A stretch of DNA of 64,000 nt from Chloroflexota bacterium (GTDB taxonomy: Bacteria; Chloroflexota; Anaerolineae; Aggregatilineales; J027), in the NCBI GenBank assembly GCA_013112715.1, contig JABFGB010000002.1, positions 248,200 to 312,199 of the forward strand. The letters run 5' to 3'. The notes below the pieces were generated by a model, which saw only the letters and a list, made by a program, of their open reading frames with translations, was not told the DNA's origin and did no database searches. How positions within the stretch are numbered: the stretch's first letter is position 1; every line of letters starts with the position of its first letter. This document shows positions 43,239-52,300 of the stretch, piece by piece. A program made the position numbers and the translations under genes.

Positions 43239-44783
43239 ATGGCTAGGCAGCAACGATTTTGGCTTGGAATCAGTGGGTTGGTGATGGTGGTCAGTTTATT
43301 GTTGGCAGTCACGGCCACCCGCCAAAATGCAAATGCGTCCGGGCATCGGCAGGGCGATTTTACGCCATTCCCGACCAACACCTCCGATGTGCTTCCACCA
43401 GTTCCATCCTTGACACCGACCCCCACCGTTGAAACCATTCTGCCAACGTCTACCCCTCAGCCAATCTCAAGCGCACCCCTCGCCACGCCGACGGTACTCT
43501 ATCCACTGAATCCTGAACCCGGCCTTGTCTCAAATGGGACGTTGGTGCCCACGCGGATGCCGCTGTTGGTGGCGCGTGATCGGGAAGGCACCGAATATGA
43601 ACTTTACAATTTTCTGCTGCTCGGCAAAGACAGCGAATCCATTGACCAAGCCGACGGGGTGTATCGTACCGACACCATGATTATCGTCAGCGTCAATCTG
43701 ACTACCCAAACGGTTTCGATGCTTTCCCTGCCGCGTGACCTATTGGTGTATATCCCGGATTGGGGGATGCAGCGGCTCAATTTGGCATGGGGGCGTGGTG
43801 AGACAGTCGGTTGGACGGACGGCGGTTTTGGCCTCTTGCGCCAGACCATCCTCTACAATTTTGGCATCCGTATCCACTATTTCGCCATGATTGATTTCAG
43901 CGGCTTCAAACAGGTGATTGATACGCTCGGCGGGGTGACGGTGGCGGTAGACTGCTCTATTCAAGACTATAAATTTACGGGTGAATATGACGAAAACAAC
44001 GAACCGATTTTTGAATTTTATACCTTGCCCGTTGGCGTACATCACATGGACAGCATCACGGCGCTGTTTTATGCCCGCAGTCGCCATTCCAGCAGTGATT
44101 TTGACCGGGGTCGCCGTCAGCAGCAGATTTTGCGGGCGATTTGGGCACAGGGAAAACAGGGCAGTTGGGTAACGGACATCCCCGCGTTGTATGACCAATT
44201 GACGGATGTGGTGGAGACCAATATCCCGCTGGATGTGATGATTCAGCTTGCCCCGATTGCGCTGGGCCTTGAGCCGAACCAGATTGAAAATCATTTCTTC
44301 CGACTGGGCTTTGAAACCGTATCATGGACATCGCCCGACGGGAGCAACGTACAAATTCCCCAACTCGGCATCATCAACACGATTCAGGCGTTTTTGACCC
44401 CCCCAACCGAAAACCGCCTAGCGAGTGAGGGCAGTCAGGTCGCCATTTATGACAACAGCGGCTTGGGCGTGCAGATGGATTACGTCGCGGCGGATCGTTT
44501 GTTGTGGGAGGGGGTCCTTTCACAGCCGATGGGTGAGGGCGCGCCGCCTGCCGAATATGCTGACCACCCCGATACGATTTTGATTGATTACACCGGGGAG
44601 GACAAGGGCAGTATCCTCGATACACTGGTGGAAATTCTAAATATTCCTCCCGACAACATCATTGTTCAGCCAGACCCCAACCGGACGAGCGATTTTGCGG
44701 TGTATCTGACCTCCAATTATTCGGCCTGTGTGGATCGGGATGTGCGTGCGCCTGTGGATGTAACCCCGACGCCGGAATCATAA
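43239..44783 (+). CDS. LytR-CpsA-Psr (LCP) family protein
   Basis: A 514-residue, single-span membrane protein. Residues ~8-28 are the anchor; a Thr/Pro-rich linker reaches to ~115; the LCP domain starts LLGKDSESIDQADGVYRTDT and has TQTVSMLSLPRDLLVYIPDWG and RHSSSDFDRGRRQQQILRA. These blocks hold the pyrophosphate-contacting Arg and Asp residues of the family. A C-terminal LytR_C-like domain follows (QVAIYDNSGLGVQMDYVA and NIIVQPDPNRTSDFAVYL). LCP enzymes move polyprenyl-linked glycans onto peptidoglycan or protein, so it fits the polysaccharide genes at the start of the window. GGGAGA lies 7 bases before the ATG. Confidence 0.92.
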   Translation: MARQQRFWLGISGLVMVVSLLLAVTATRQNANASGHRQGDFTPFPTNTSDVLPPVPSLTPTPTVETILPTSTPQPISSAPLATPTVLYPLNPEPGLVSNGTLVPTRMPLLVARDREGTEYELYNFLLLGKDSESIDQADGVYRTDTMIIVSVNLTTQTVSMLSLPRDLLVYIPDWGMQRLNLAWGRGETVGWTDGGFGLLRQTILYNFGIRIHYFAMIDFSGFKQVIDTLGGVTVAVDCSIQDYKFTGEYDENNEPIFEFYTLPVGVHHMDSITALFYARSRHSSSDFDRGRRQQQILRAIWAQGKQGSWVTDIPALYDQLTDVVETNIPLDVMIQLAPIALGLEPNQIENHFFRLGFETVSWTSPDGSNVQIPQLGIINTIQAFLTPPTENRLASEGSQVAIYDNSGLGVQMDYVAADRLLWEGVLSQPMGEGAPPAEYADHPDTILIDYTGEDKGSILDTLVEILNIPPDNIIVQPDPNRTSDFAVYLTSNYSACVDRDVRAPVDVTPTPES

Positions 44784-44989
44784 CACCTGACATCTCGGTG
44801 ACATATTTGGGGGGTGATGCAGTCCCCTTTTTATTTCCCAAATTATGGTTAGGGCAGCATATCAAAAAGGTCATAGTCCCGTATTAAAATAGCTATATCA
44901 TCTTGATTTAGAATAATAGTTCTATTAAATTTAGAATATACGTTCGAGATTGCTTATGACTCTTATTCTTATGAGGAGAATTTTGAATT

Positions 44990-46042
44990 ATGGACAATGA
45001 ATTTGCTGGCTCTGTGAGTCCAGAGATGACACAGGTTAAGGCTGCTGCAAAGGCGTTTTTCGATTCAATGGAATTATACATAGGGGCTATCCAACAGCTT
45101 GAAGATGAGATGAAAAGGCTTCAAGGTGAAATTGACGACCCACATCAAGAAGGGCCACAGCAGCAAGACGGGAATCTTGATGCTATTTGTGAAGACCTTG
45201 ATCCAATTGAGTGCCTTCAGGGGCTAAATATCGAGCTAATTACCGAAGGGTCTGCTACTTGGACGGATGAACAAATCCAAGTTGTGTATGATAGTATTAA
45301 AGCCCAGTATAATGCGATTGCCCAAGCTGGCGGAAGTTTTGAAAGTTTTTTCCCACATATAATTTTAGTGATGTCAGATCAAGGGGCCGGAACAGGTTAC
45401 GGTGCGCTCACCGAGGAAGAAGTCAATTCTCTTGGAGGAAACCTAATTGCAGGTCAAATTCAAATTACATTCTGGAATAATGGGATGAACACATTTCCAA
45501 GTAATCCTGATAATCCGCTCTTTAGCGTAGAATTAGTTACCCATGAATTCGGTCATGCTCTAAACTATGGGCGTGGGCAAAATCTTCTAAGTCGCTTGTT
45601 TGATACTGTTTACTCAGGGCATCCTGCTGCTATTAACAGTGGAACTAATCCTGTATGGGATGATTTTGAGCGGGGGTCTTTACGACTCAATGAGTTTGGT
45701 GAGAAAGATTACACAACTTATGGTCGTTTGTATGCATCCGGCAGTTCTCTTAACCCTGATGAAATTTTCGCGGAAGCCTATTCGGTTTGGGTACACGATT
45801 ACTATGTAAAAGAAAACCTTGATACGGCTGACTTATCAACTGGTAGAAGTGTCTCAAATCTCATTGAACTCCAAAAGATTTTTTGGGAAGGAATTTTCTC
45901 CGGTGAGATTTTGCTTGATGAAATTGACTATAGTAGCATTTCGGAGACAAAACAACCGGATGAATATTATAGACGCCTCGAAAATTATAATAGGGCGGTA
46001 GAAATTGCTAGATCGTTGCTCATATCTGACGATAGTCAATGA
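44990..46042 (+). CDS. Zincin metallopeptidase-like protein
   Basis: This 350-residue protein carries HEFGH at His185-His189 (VTHEFGHALNYG), a zincin zinc-binding motif, and a plausible third ligand Glu262 in IFAEAYSVWV. Arrangement and spacing of the HEFGH and the AEAYS resemble the M34/ATLF-like peptidases (Pro-Pro endopeptidase type), but I cannot fix the family. Residues ~10-55 form a coiled-coil-like helix (LEDEMKRLQGEI). No signal peptide is visible, so its site of action is unclear. GAGGAGA lies 10 bases before the ATG. Its DNA is richer in A+T than the flanking genes, which suggests acquisition from elsewhere. Confidence 0.65.
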   Translation: MDNEFAGSVSPEMTQVKAAAKAFFDSMELYIGAIQQLEDEMKRLQGEIDDPHQEGPQQQDGNLDAICEDLDPIECLQGLNIELITEGSATWTDEQIQVVYDSIKAQYNAIAQAGGSFESFFPHIILVMSDQGAGTGYGALTEEEVNSLGGNLIAGQIQITFWNNGMNTFPSNPDNPLFSVELVTHEFGHALNYGRGQNLLSRLFDTVYSGHPAAINSGTNPVWDDFERGSLRLNEFGEKDYTTYGRLYASGSSLNPDEIFAEAYSVWVHDYYVKENLDTADLSTGRSVSNLIELQKIFWEGIFSGEILLDEIDYSSISETKQPDEYYRRLENYNRAVEIARSLLISDDSQ

Positions 46043-46050
46043 AAACTTAG

Positions 46051-46986
46051 GTGAAGACCTTGAACGATAGTCAAAAACCCCATTATAAGTATCTCACAAT
46101 AGTTTTGTGCTTTTCCCTATTGTGGGGATTATTTATTTCTATTTCGATAGAATCAAGAAAAGTAGTCACTGTCCATGCCCAAGACTTTGCCACACCGACT
46201 GAGGGTTATCCCGAAGAAGCGGCCACTGTACAGCAGCTTATTTCTGATGAAGACTGCCTCCTGCCCTGTTGGTGGGGTCTGAATTTAGGTGTGGACAACG
46301 GCAGAGCAGTCGAGGATATGCTCTACAATTCTTTTGGGCCATCTTCTTACCAGAAAAGCGATGGAAATGATTATTCCGGTGTGCGTGAGGGTGCGGAATA
46401 CAGTGTTTTTTATCTTCACTTGAATACTCGTAATGAGATACGCGATGGAGACTTAGCCAGCGAGGGTATTTCTTTCTGGGTGCTAGAGCCGGAGGGCCGA
46501 TTTGTTGCCAGCAGATTAAGCTCTGATTTGCCAGCCCTTAGCTATGTTGATTGGACGCCTTATATGCCGTCAAGCCTCCTTTCAAAATATGGAGCGCCCG
46601 ACCTTGTGACGTTTGTCTATCCAACCGATATACTTTCGGGTTACAGCATGATTATGCGGTATTTCGATCTAGGCTTGTTTGTCGGATATGATTTTCCATA
46701 TAAGTCATGGGTTGAGAGTAACAAAAGCATCTTGATATGCAATCAGCTAGACAACGATTTCATGTATTTGTTTCGCTTGGGTGTCACAGTTGTAGCCGAT
46801 TATTTTGCTATTCCCGAAAACAATCCTTGGCCCGGTGGGGATAAGACAATGTGGTATGAGCGTCGCTTGGAAGACATCACCACCTTCGACCTTGAGACTT
46901 TTACGGAACTCTTTTCGCACGAAAACGTCTGTTTTACGACTTTGCCGATTGATGAGTGGCCCGATTTGCCACCTCCAACCGAGTAG
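46051..46986 (+). CDS. Exported or anchored protein of unknown function
   Basis: Three hundred and eleven residues with an N-terminal hydrophobic segment (YLTIVLCFSLLWGLFISISI) that could be a signal peptide or anchor. The mature part holds ISDEDCLLPCWWGLNLG, a Cys-Leu-Leu-Pro-Cys-Trp-Trp block of a type I recall from exported proteins of this phylum, and four further Cys. No enzymatic motif is recognised. The start is GTG 46051 or TTG 46060, the latter following AGGTGA. It begins eight bases after the zincin-like gene stops and has the same A+T-richer composition, so the two are probably a unit. Two bases separate it from the convergent FtsK-like gene. Confidence 0.55.
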   Translation: MKTLNDSQKPHYKYLTIVLCFSLLWGLFISISIESRKVVTVHAQDFATPTEGYPEEAATVQQLISDEDCLLPCWWGLNLGVDNGRAVEDMLYNSFGPSSYQKSDGNDYSGVREGAEYSVFYLHLNTRNEIRDGDLASEGISFWVLEPEGRFVASRLSSDLPALSYVDWTPYMPSSLLSKYGAPDLVTFVYPTDILSGYSMIMRYFDLGLFVGYDFPYKSWVESNKSILICNQLDNDFMYLFRLGVTVVADYFAIPENNPWPGGDKTMWYERRLEDITTFDLETFTELFSHENVCFTTLPIDEWPDLPPPTE

Positions 46987-46988
46987 GA

Positions 46989-48614
46989 CTACTCTTCCTC
47001 GCTCAAGCGCATAAACCGCAGCATCGGGCTTTCCCCTGCCTCCAATAATCCGGCCTCCTGCAAGGCTTTGAGAGTGGCACGGGCGTCTTGAGGCGACTGC
47101 TCCAACACATCAATCAGCGGCCCGATGCTCAACCAACCCAAATAAGCCGCCAACGCTCCCGCCCGCCGATATTTTTTCTCCAATAACAAGAAATGGCGTG
47201 GCACGGGTGGCGTATTCTCGTCCACCACAGGCAGGTCGGGTTTGGTATCGCGTTCGGCTTTGATGATGGCAGGCACTTCCGCCAAAATCGCTGCGGATAG
47301 GCTGGCGTCGCTTTGTTCGGCTTCACGCTGCTGGCGGGCCGCCAATAATGCTCCGGTTTGGCCTGTACGCCGCAGATACCCGGTTAAGCCCGTCGGGGGA
47401 ATGGGGGCTGCATCGGGGCTGTCGGTGTTGCGGAGGGTCGCCACACGTCGCCAATATTTGAGAATCTGCCCAATTTGTTTGTTGTCCACTTCTGGCAATT
47501 CGATGGCTTGCGGGGCCGAGCCATTGGCGCGGTACATGCTGTCAATCAACGCGACGGGGAATGCAGCAGGCGGTTGTGCCCAATTGACCGTATTAAAGGC
47601 CGAGCGCAAAATCATCTGCTCCGGCATCAATTCCAAAAGCTGAGAAGGGACAGTCGTGGATTGTAAATCGGGCACGGCCAACACGACATGCAAGCCGAGT
47701 GCAGGCCCTTCTTTGACCAAGCGATACAAATTAGAAAACCACGCTTGGCGATCTTCGCCCCAGCCTTTAACTGAAACGGCATCCAGCGTAATCAATAATC
47801 GCGGAAAGGGTTTTTGCGGTTGACCTTTGACCGACTCGTTATATTCATCAAGCGTCTTGGCGTTTTGCTGATTAAATTGATTTTTGCGCTGACCCAGATG
47901 TTTAATCAGGCCGTCCAACAGACGGCGGAATTCTTTGAGGGTGTGCAGCGTGCCGCCGAGAATATGGGGGCTCTGCGCAAGGGCGTCCATGACTTCGGTG
48001 CGTGCCCCGATCAAGGCAAAACGAAATTCGGCAGGGGTGTTAAATAGGCACAATTGCAAAATCAAGGCCGACATCAAATGTAATCGTTGGGGGGCATCGC
48101 CAACAATCAGCAGATGGGGCATGGATCGCAAATCGCGCACGATGGTCTGTTGGTTGAGACTCAATCCCAGTGATAGGATAGTTGGGGCAGTGGCATTCAA
48201 GAAGTTTTCTTGCCCCAACAAATAATCAAGGCTAAGTGGGATTGGGTTTTCTGGCCGCACCAACAGCACTGCGCCTTCACCGGATTTCTGGGCAGGGTAG
48301 AGTTCTACCAATTCGGCTTTTAGGCTTCGTTGTAGGCCGGGCAGGGCAGGGCGCAGATTTTCAGTAATGCCGCCTAATTGGGCCGTTTGTCCACTGATGG
48401 CCGGACGCAGCAAGAAACGTAAATGTGATGGTGAGGCTCGTACATCCACAATGCGTACCGGGGTGCTTAATTCAGCAAAGCGGCGCTGAATCAGATTGGC
48501 CTGTTGATAGAGATATTTGGCGTCATAGGGTTTTTCAGCAGGCGCAACCCCCACATCAGTGGCGGCAGGCGTCACCCAACCGTTTTCATCTGCTCTAGAG
48601 AAAAGCTGCGGCAT
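46989..48614 (-). CDS. FtsK/SpoIIIE-like protein without a Walker A motif
   Basis: The 541-residue protein has the FtsK layout after an N-terminal ~100 residues: ENPIPLSLDYLLGQENFLN, then MPHLLIVGDAPQRLHLMSAL, where real translocases read HLLIAGTTGSGKS. The P-loop is gone (GDAPQRLH at 172-179). The Walker B equivalent reads PRLLITLDAV without the Glu. The arrangement LGLHVVLAVPDLQS, LRSAFNTVNWA and a C-terminal winged helix (GPLIDVLEQSPQDARATLKA) are still FtsK-like. It probably cannot hydrolyse ATP and may act as a structural or DNA/protein-binding subunit. No membrane span. The gene stands alone on its strand. Confidence 0.75.
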   Translation of the reverse strand: MPQLFSRADENGWVTPAATDVGVAPAEKPYDAKYLYQQANLIQRRFAELSTPVRIVDVRASPSHLRFLLRPAISGQTAQLGGITENLRPALPGLQRSLKAELVELYPAQKSGEGAVLLVRPENPIPLSLDYLLGQENFLNATAPTILSLGLSLNQQTIVRDLRSMPHLLIVGDAPQRLHLMSALILQLCLFNTPAEFRFALIGARTEVMDALAQSPHILGGTLHTLKEFRRLLDGLIKHLGQRKNQFNQQNAKTLDEYNESVKGQPQKPFPRLLITLDAVSVKGWGEDRQAWFSNLYRLVKEGPALGLHVVLAVPDLQSTTVPSQLLELMPEQMILRSAFNTVNWAQPPAAFPVALIDSMYRANGSAPQAIELPEVDNKQIGQILKYWRRVATLRNTDSPDAAPIPPTGLTGYLRRTGQTGALLAARQQREAEQSDASLSAAILAEVPAIIKAERDTKPDLPVVDENTPPVPRHFLLLEKKYRRAGALAAYLGWLSIGPLIDVLEQSPQDARATLKALQEAGLLEAGESPMLRFMRLSEEE

Positions 48615-48766
48615 AATTCAACCCCCAATGCGCGTAATCAGTGAACATGCCTATTGTAGAAAGGAGATAATAAATAATCAAGCGAGGTTGGTTTGTGTTT
48701 GCGGGTCAATACAAATTTGATGACAAATTCACGGTACAATGGTTGGCAGTTAATTCATGCACTCAT

Positions 48767-48813
48767 GTTAGGTGATAAAACATGTTCAAGTTAGGTGATA
48801 AAACATGTTCAAG
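48767..48813. repeat. Tandem duplication of a ribosome-binding region, period 23
   Basis: GTTAGGTGATAAAACATGTTCAAG occurs twice with a 23-base step. Each copy holds the AGGTGA ribosome-binding site and an ATG. Only the second ATG (48805) is in frame with the lipoprotein; the first opens a short different frame (16 codons or so). Confidence 0.75.
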
Positions 48814-49371
48814 CGATGGATGTTGGCTGGCTTGATTGGGATGCTGTTAGTTGCGTGTGGGGAAGATGAGTCCGATGGGCAAAAATCTCAACCCCGCGAT
48901 AATTCACAGCAGGCAACGGTGGTCTTAACCCTCATGCCTGTACCAGATATGACGATTGTCCCCGGATGCCCTCCCGGTGAATTAGAGGACTGGTTCGAGA
49001 ATGTCTATTTTAATATGCAGTCGTTTGCGACAGAAGCCGATGAAAACCGAAGAACGGTGGAGGAGGATCGGCGTGAGGATGCACTGCAAACCCTGTCGCG
49101 CCTGCTCGATCTGCGTAATGTCATTGCCATGACCCCAACCCCCACTTGTGTGCAACTTAATTCGCAGCAAGTGCTGACGGCTATGCAAGGGGTGATTGAT
49201 GGCTTTCAGCAATTTACGTCGGGCGAAATCAGTAAAGCCGATTTGGGAGAGCAGGTGTCACCCTATATTACCAACTTAAACGGGTTGTTGGCGGATCTGC
49301 AAAGTATTGTCAACCCGCTTTATGAATTAACGCCCTCTTCTTCATCGGACTCCACCAGCGCACCGGAATAG
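48805..49371 (+). CDS. Exported lipoprotein, unknown
   Basis: MFKRWMLAGLIGMLLVACGED is a lipoprotein signal with lipobox LVAC at Cys18. The mature part is acidic and mainly helical, with no family I recognise. Two pairs of Cys (VPGCPPGE and TPTCVQLN) may be bridged. AGGTGA precedes the ATG and is duplicated just upstream. The 3' end overlaps the convergent phosphatase gene by 52 bases, so its final codons are shared with the antisense end of that gene. Confidence 0.65.
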   Translation: MFKRWMLAGLIGMLLVACGEDESDGQKSQPRDNSQQATVVLTLMPVPDMTIVPGCPPGELEDWFENVYFNMQSFATEADENRRTVEEDRREDALQTLSRLLDLRNVIAMTPTPTCVQLNSQQVLTAMQGVIDGFQQFTSGEISKADLGEQVSPYITNLNGLLADLQSIVNPLYELTPSSSSDSTSAPE

Positions 49372-52300
49372 GGCAGTTCGCTGGTAGATTGTTCTGGTTG
49401 GCCGTTTGGTGAGACCGAGCTTTGCGTTAAGCGCTTGACGACAAATAAGGTTAGGTCATCGAAGGCAGGCTGATCACCCGTAAACCGATCAACGGCGGTG
49501 GTCAGCTTTTGCACAAAATCCGCCGCCGAGCGCTGGCGTAATTTCCGAGTGGTAATGTGGAGTTCTACCTCACCAAACTCAGAATTGTCGGCACGTTGCG
49601 CTTCGGTCAGCCCATCGGTATAGGCCAAGAGAGTGTCGCCCACCTCAATTTCGACAGTCGCCTCTTGAAGCTGGATAGGGTCAAATAATCCTAACGCGAT
49701 GCCCTTGATCCGCAGTTCGACCAGTTCGCCATTTTCTTTTGCAATCAACGGGGGATTGTGACCTCCGCTGCTAAATTGCAGTGTCCCCGTTTTGACATCC
49801 AATATGCCGTACCAGCAGGTGAAAAAGAGTTCGCTGCGGTTGTCGTGCACGACCAATTTGTTGACCCGCAGAAGGGTCTCAGCAGCTGAACGACGGCGGG
49901 AGGCGACTGCACGAATAATGGTGCGGCAGACCGTCATAAACATCGCTGCGGCAATGCCTTTATCGGCCACATCGGCAATCACAAAGGCATATTTGTCATC
50001 ACCCAACGGGATAAAGTCATAGAAATCGCCTCCCACCAAACGCGCCGGACGATAATAGGCGGCAACGTCCCATCCGTCAATTTGTGGTGGTTTGTCGGGC
50101 AGTAGGCTCAGTTGAATCCCCCGTGCCACTTCCATTTCACGCTCAAAGCTCTCGGCGATAATGGCTTCTTCTTGGAGGCGGGCGGTACGAATGGCGAGGG
50201 CACTTTGATAGGCAATCCCAATCAAAATATTGAGACGCCGCTGACCGCTGTGGCTTTCAAATTCAAAATGGTCTACCAGCATTGCCCCAACAATCGTACC
50301 CTGTGCCATTAATGGGAGAGCCAGCACTGCTGGAATCTCGACAGCTTCTCTCAAAGAATCCGGAATGAAATAGGGCAGATTTTCGCCAGCAGGGACAGCT
50401 TGCAGAGTCTCCCATAGGGTGGTAAATAGCTGGCTCTCGGCGGGCCGAATCATCAATTGGTTAAATAGGCGTTCACCTTGCGGGGATAGACCAAATGATT
50501 TGGAAGCATAGAACTGCTGCAAGCTATCGTTCCAGCGCAAAATAATGCAGCGCGTCACCCCGACCAACAAGGTAGTAAGGCGCACGATGCTTTCCAATGT
50601 GCTATCGAGGTCAAATTGACTGTTGACGGCCTCCGCGACTTGTAACAGTACCGTTGTGATCCACTGCTCTTCTTGTTGGGCGGTATACAGTTGAGCGCCT
50701 TCAATAGCAAGGGCCGCTTGGTTGGCGATCCCCGATACCAGTTCAATTTTGCGGCGGGTGAGTGGAGCATCCCCTTCACGCTGACCAATGAGCAGCGTGC
50801 CAATGACCGTGCCTTTGGCAAACAGCGGCAGCAGCACGGCTTGTACAACATCAATTTCGACGGGCAGACCTGCTGGCATTGGCGCAGTCGCATCTAGTAT
50901 CACGGGACGGCCTGTCTCGATTAAATCACGCATCGGGGGCCATTGGGCTGGGTCAATTTTGAATCCCTGAAAGGCTTCGACAAAGCGCTGATTGACGCCA
51001 GAGACTTCAACCATCCGGAAAAACTTATCTTCCGACAAAAAGACGGCACACCATTCAACGCCGGCCAACAATGGCGTGATACGGGCGACGGTTTCTAAGA
51101 CTTCATCGGGGCTGGTCGCTTGCCCGGTTGCTTCGGCGACTTGGAGGAGGGCGGTGGAAATCCATGCCTCTTCCTTTTGGGCCATATACAACTGGGCATT
51201 CATAATGGCGACGGCGGCTTGACTGGCAAAGGTACTGGTAATCGCTTTTTCTTCGGTGCTAAATGACTGCGCGGCGATACGTTTGATGGCGAGATGTCCG
51301 ATGTGTTCCTCGCCCATACTGAGAGGGACGGACAGTGTATCCTCATGACGGGGCTTGGGTGGCTCTTCACCACTGCTTTCACTTGGTTTGGCGGCCAACA
51401 TGGTCAGGATACGATCAATATGGTCTTCAGAATCTTGGTCGGCGGGCAATACCTCATCCCATACCGCATCATCTTCCGTTACGCCATGAATCGCGCTCAC
51501 CAGATAATAGGCTTTTTCATCATCCAACAACAGAATAACCGCCGAGGTATATTCGACCACGCGCTCCAGCCCCAACAGGATTTCTTTGAGTACACTGTCG
51601 AGATCAAGCGATGAGGCCAGCACTGTGCTGACTTCTTGCAGTGTCTCCGACAAAATACGGCGGCGCATTTCGTTGGCAATTAGGCCCGCATTACGCAGGG
51701 CAATGGCAACTGTGTCGGCAAGGGCCTGTACCAGTGCCACATCTTCGGCTGAAAAAGCATCGGTCTTGGGGCTTTGAATATCCAAAACACCTAAGGTTCG
51801 TGACCCTATCTGAATGGGTACGGTCATTTCACTTTGAGTGTCTTCTAGCCCGCCGCCTTTAATATAGCGTTCATCTTCGGCAGTATTCCCGGAGACGATC
51901 AACTGACCATGATTGGCGACCCAAGGGATGAATCCTTTGTCCTCAATGTTATAGGCCAAGTTTTCAAACAACCAGCGCTTGGTATGGCTACCCTTGCCAC
52001 CCCGAAAAATAACTCGATCCCCGTCACGCAGGAAGATATGCACACGGTCATAACCAAAGTGGTCGGTAATAAGGTCAATCACTTCGTCGAACAGGCTAGA
52101 AATATCCAAAATCGAGACGACGGCACGAGCCGCTTCAATCAGGGCATTAGTACGTTCGGCTTGGCGACGTTCGGCAGAATAGGTGATGGATTCTTGAAAA
52201 GCGAGAGCCAGTTGCTGCGCCAGCGCATTAAGCGTGAATGAGTCGTCTTTATCAAAGGCGTCCACTTCATTACTTTGCACGTCTAACACGCCCAATACGC

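Noticed and set aside
43740..44294. 184-codon open frame on the minus strand
   Set aside because: Antisense to the LCP gene, whose conserved motifs are on the plus strand.
48782..48832. First ATG of the duplicated region as gene start
   Set aside because: It is out of frame with the lipoprotein signal and stops after about 16 codons.
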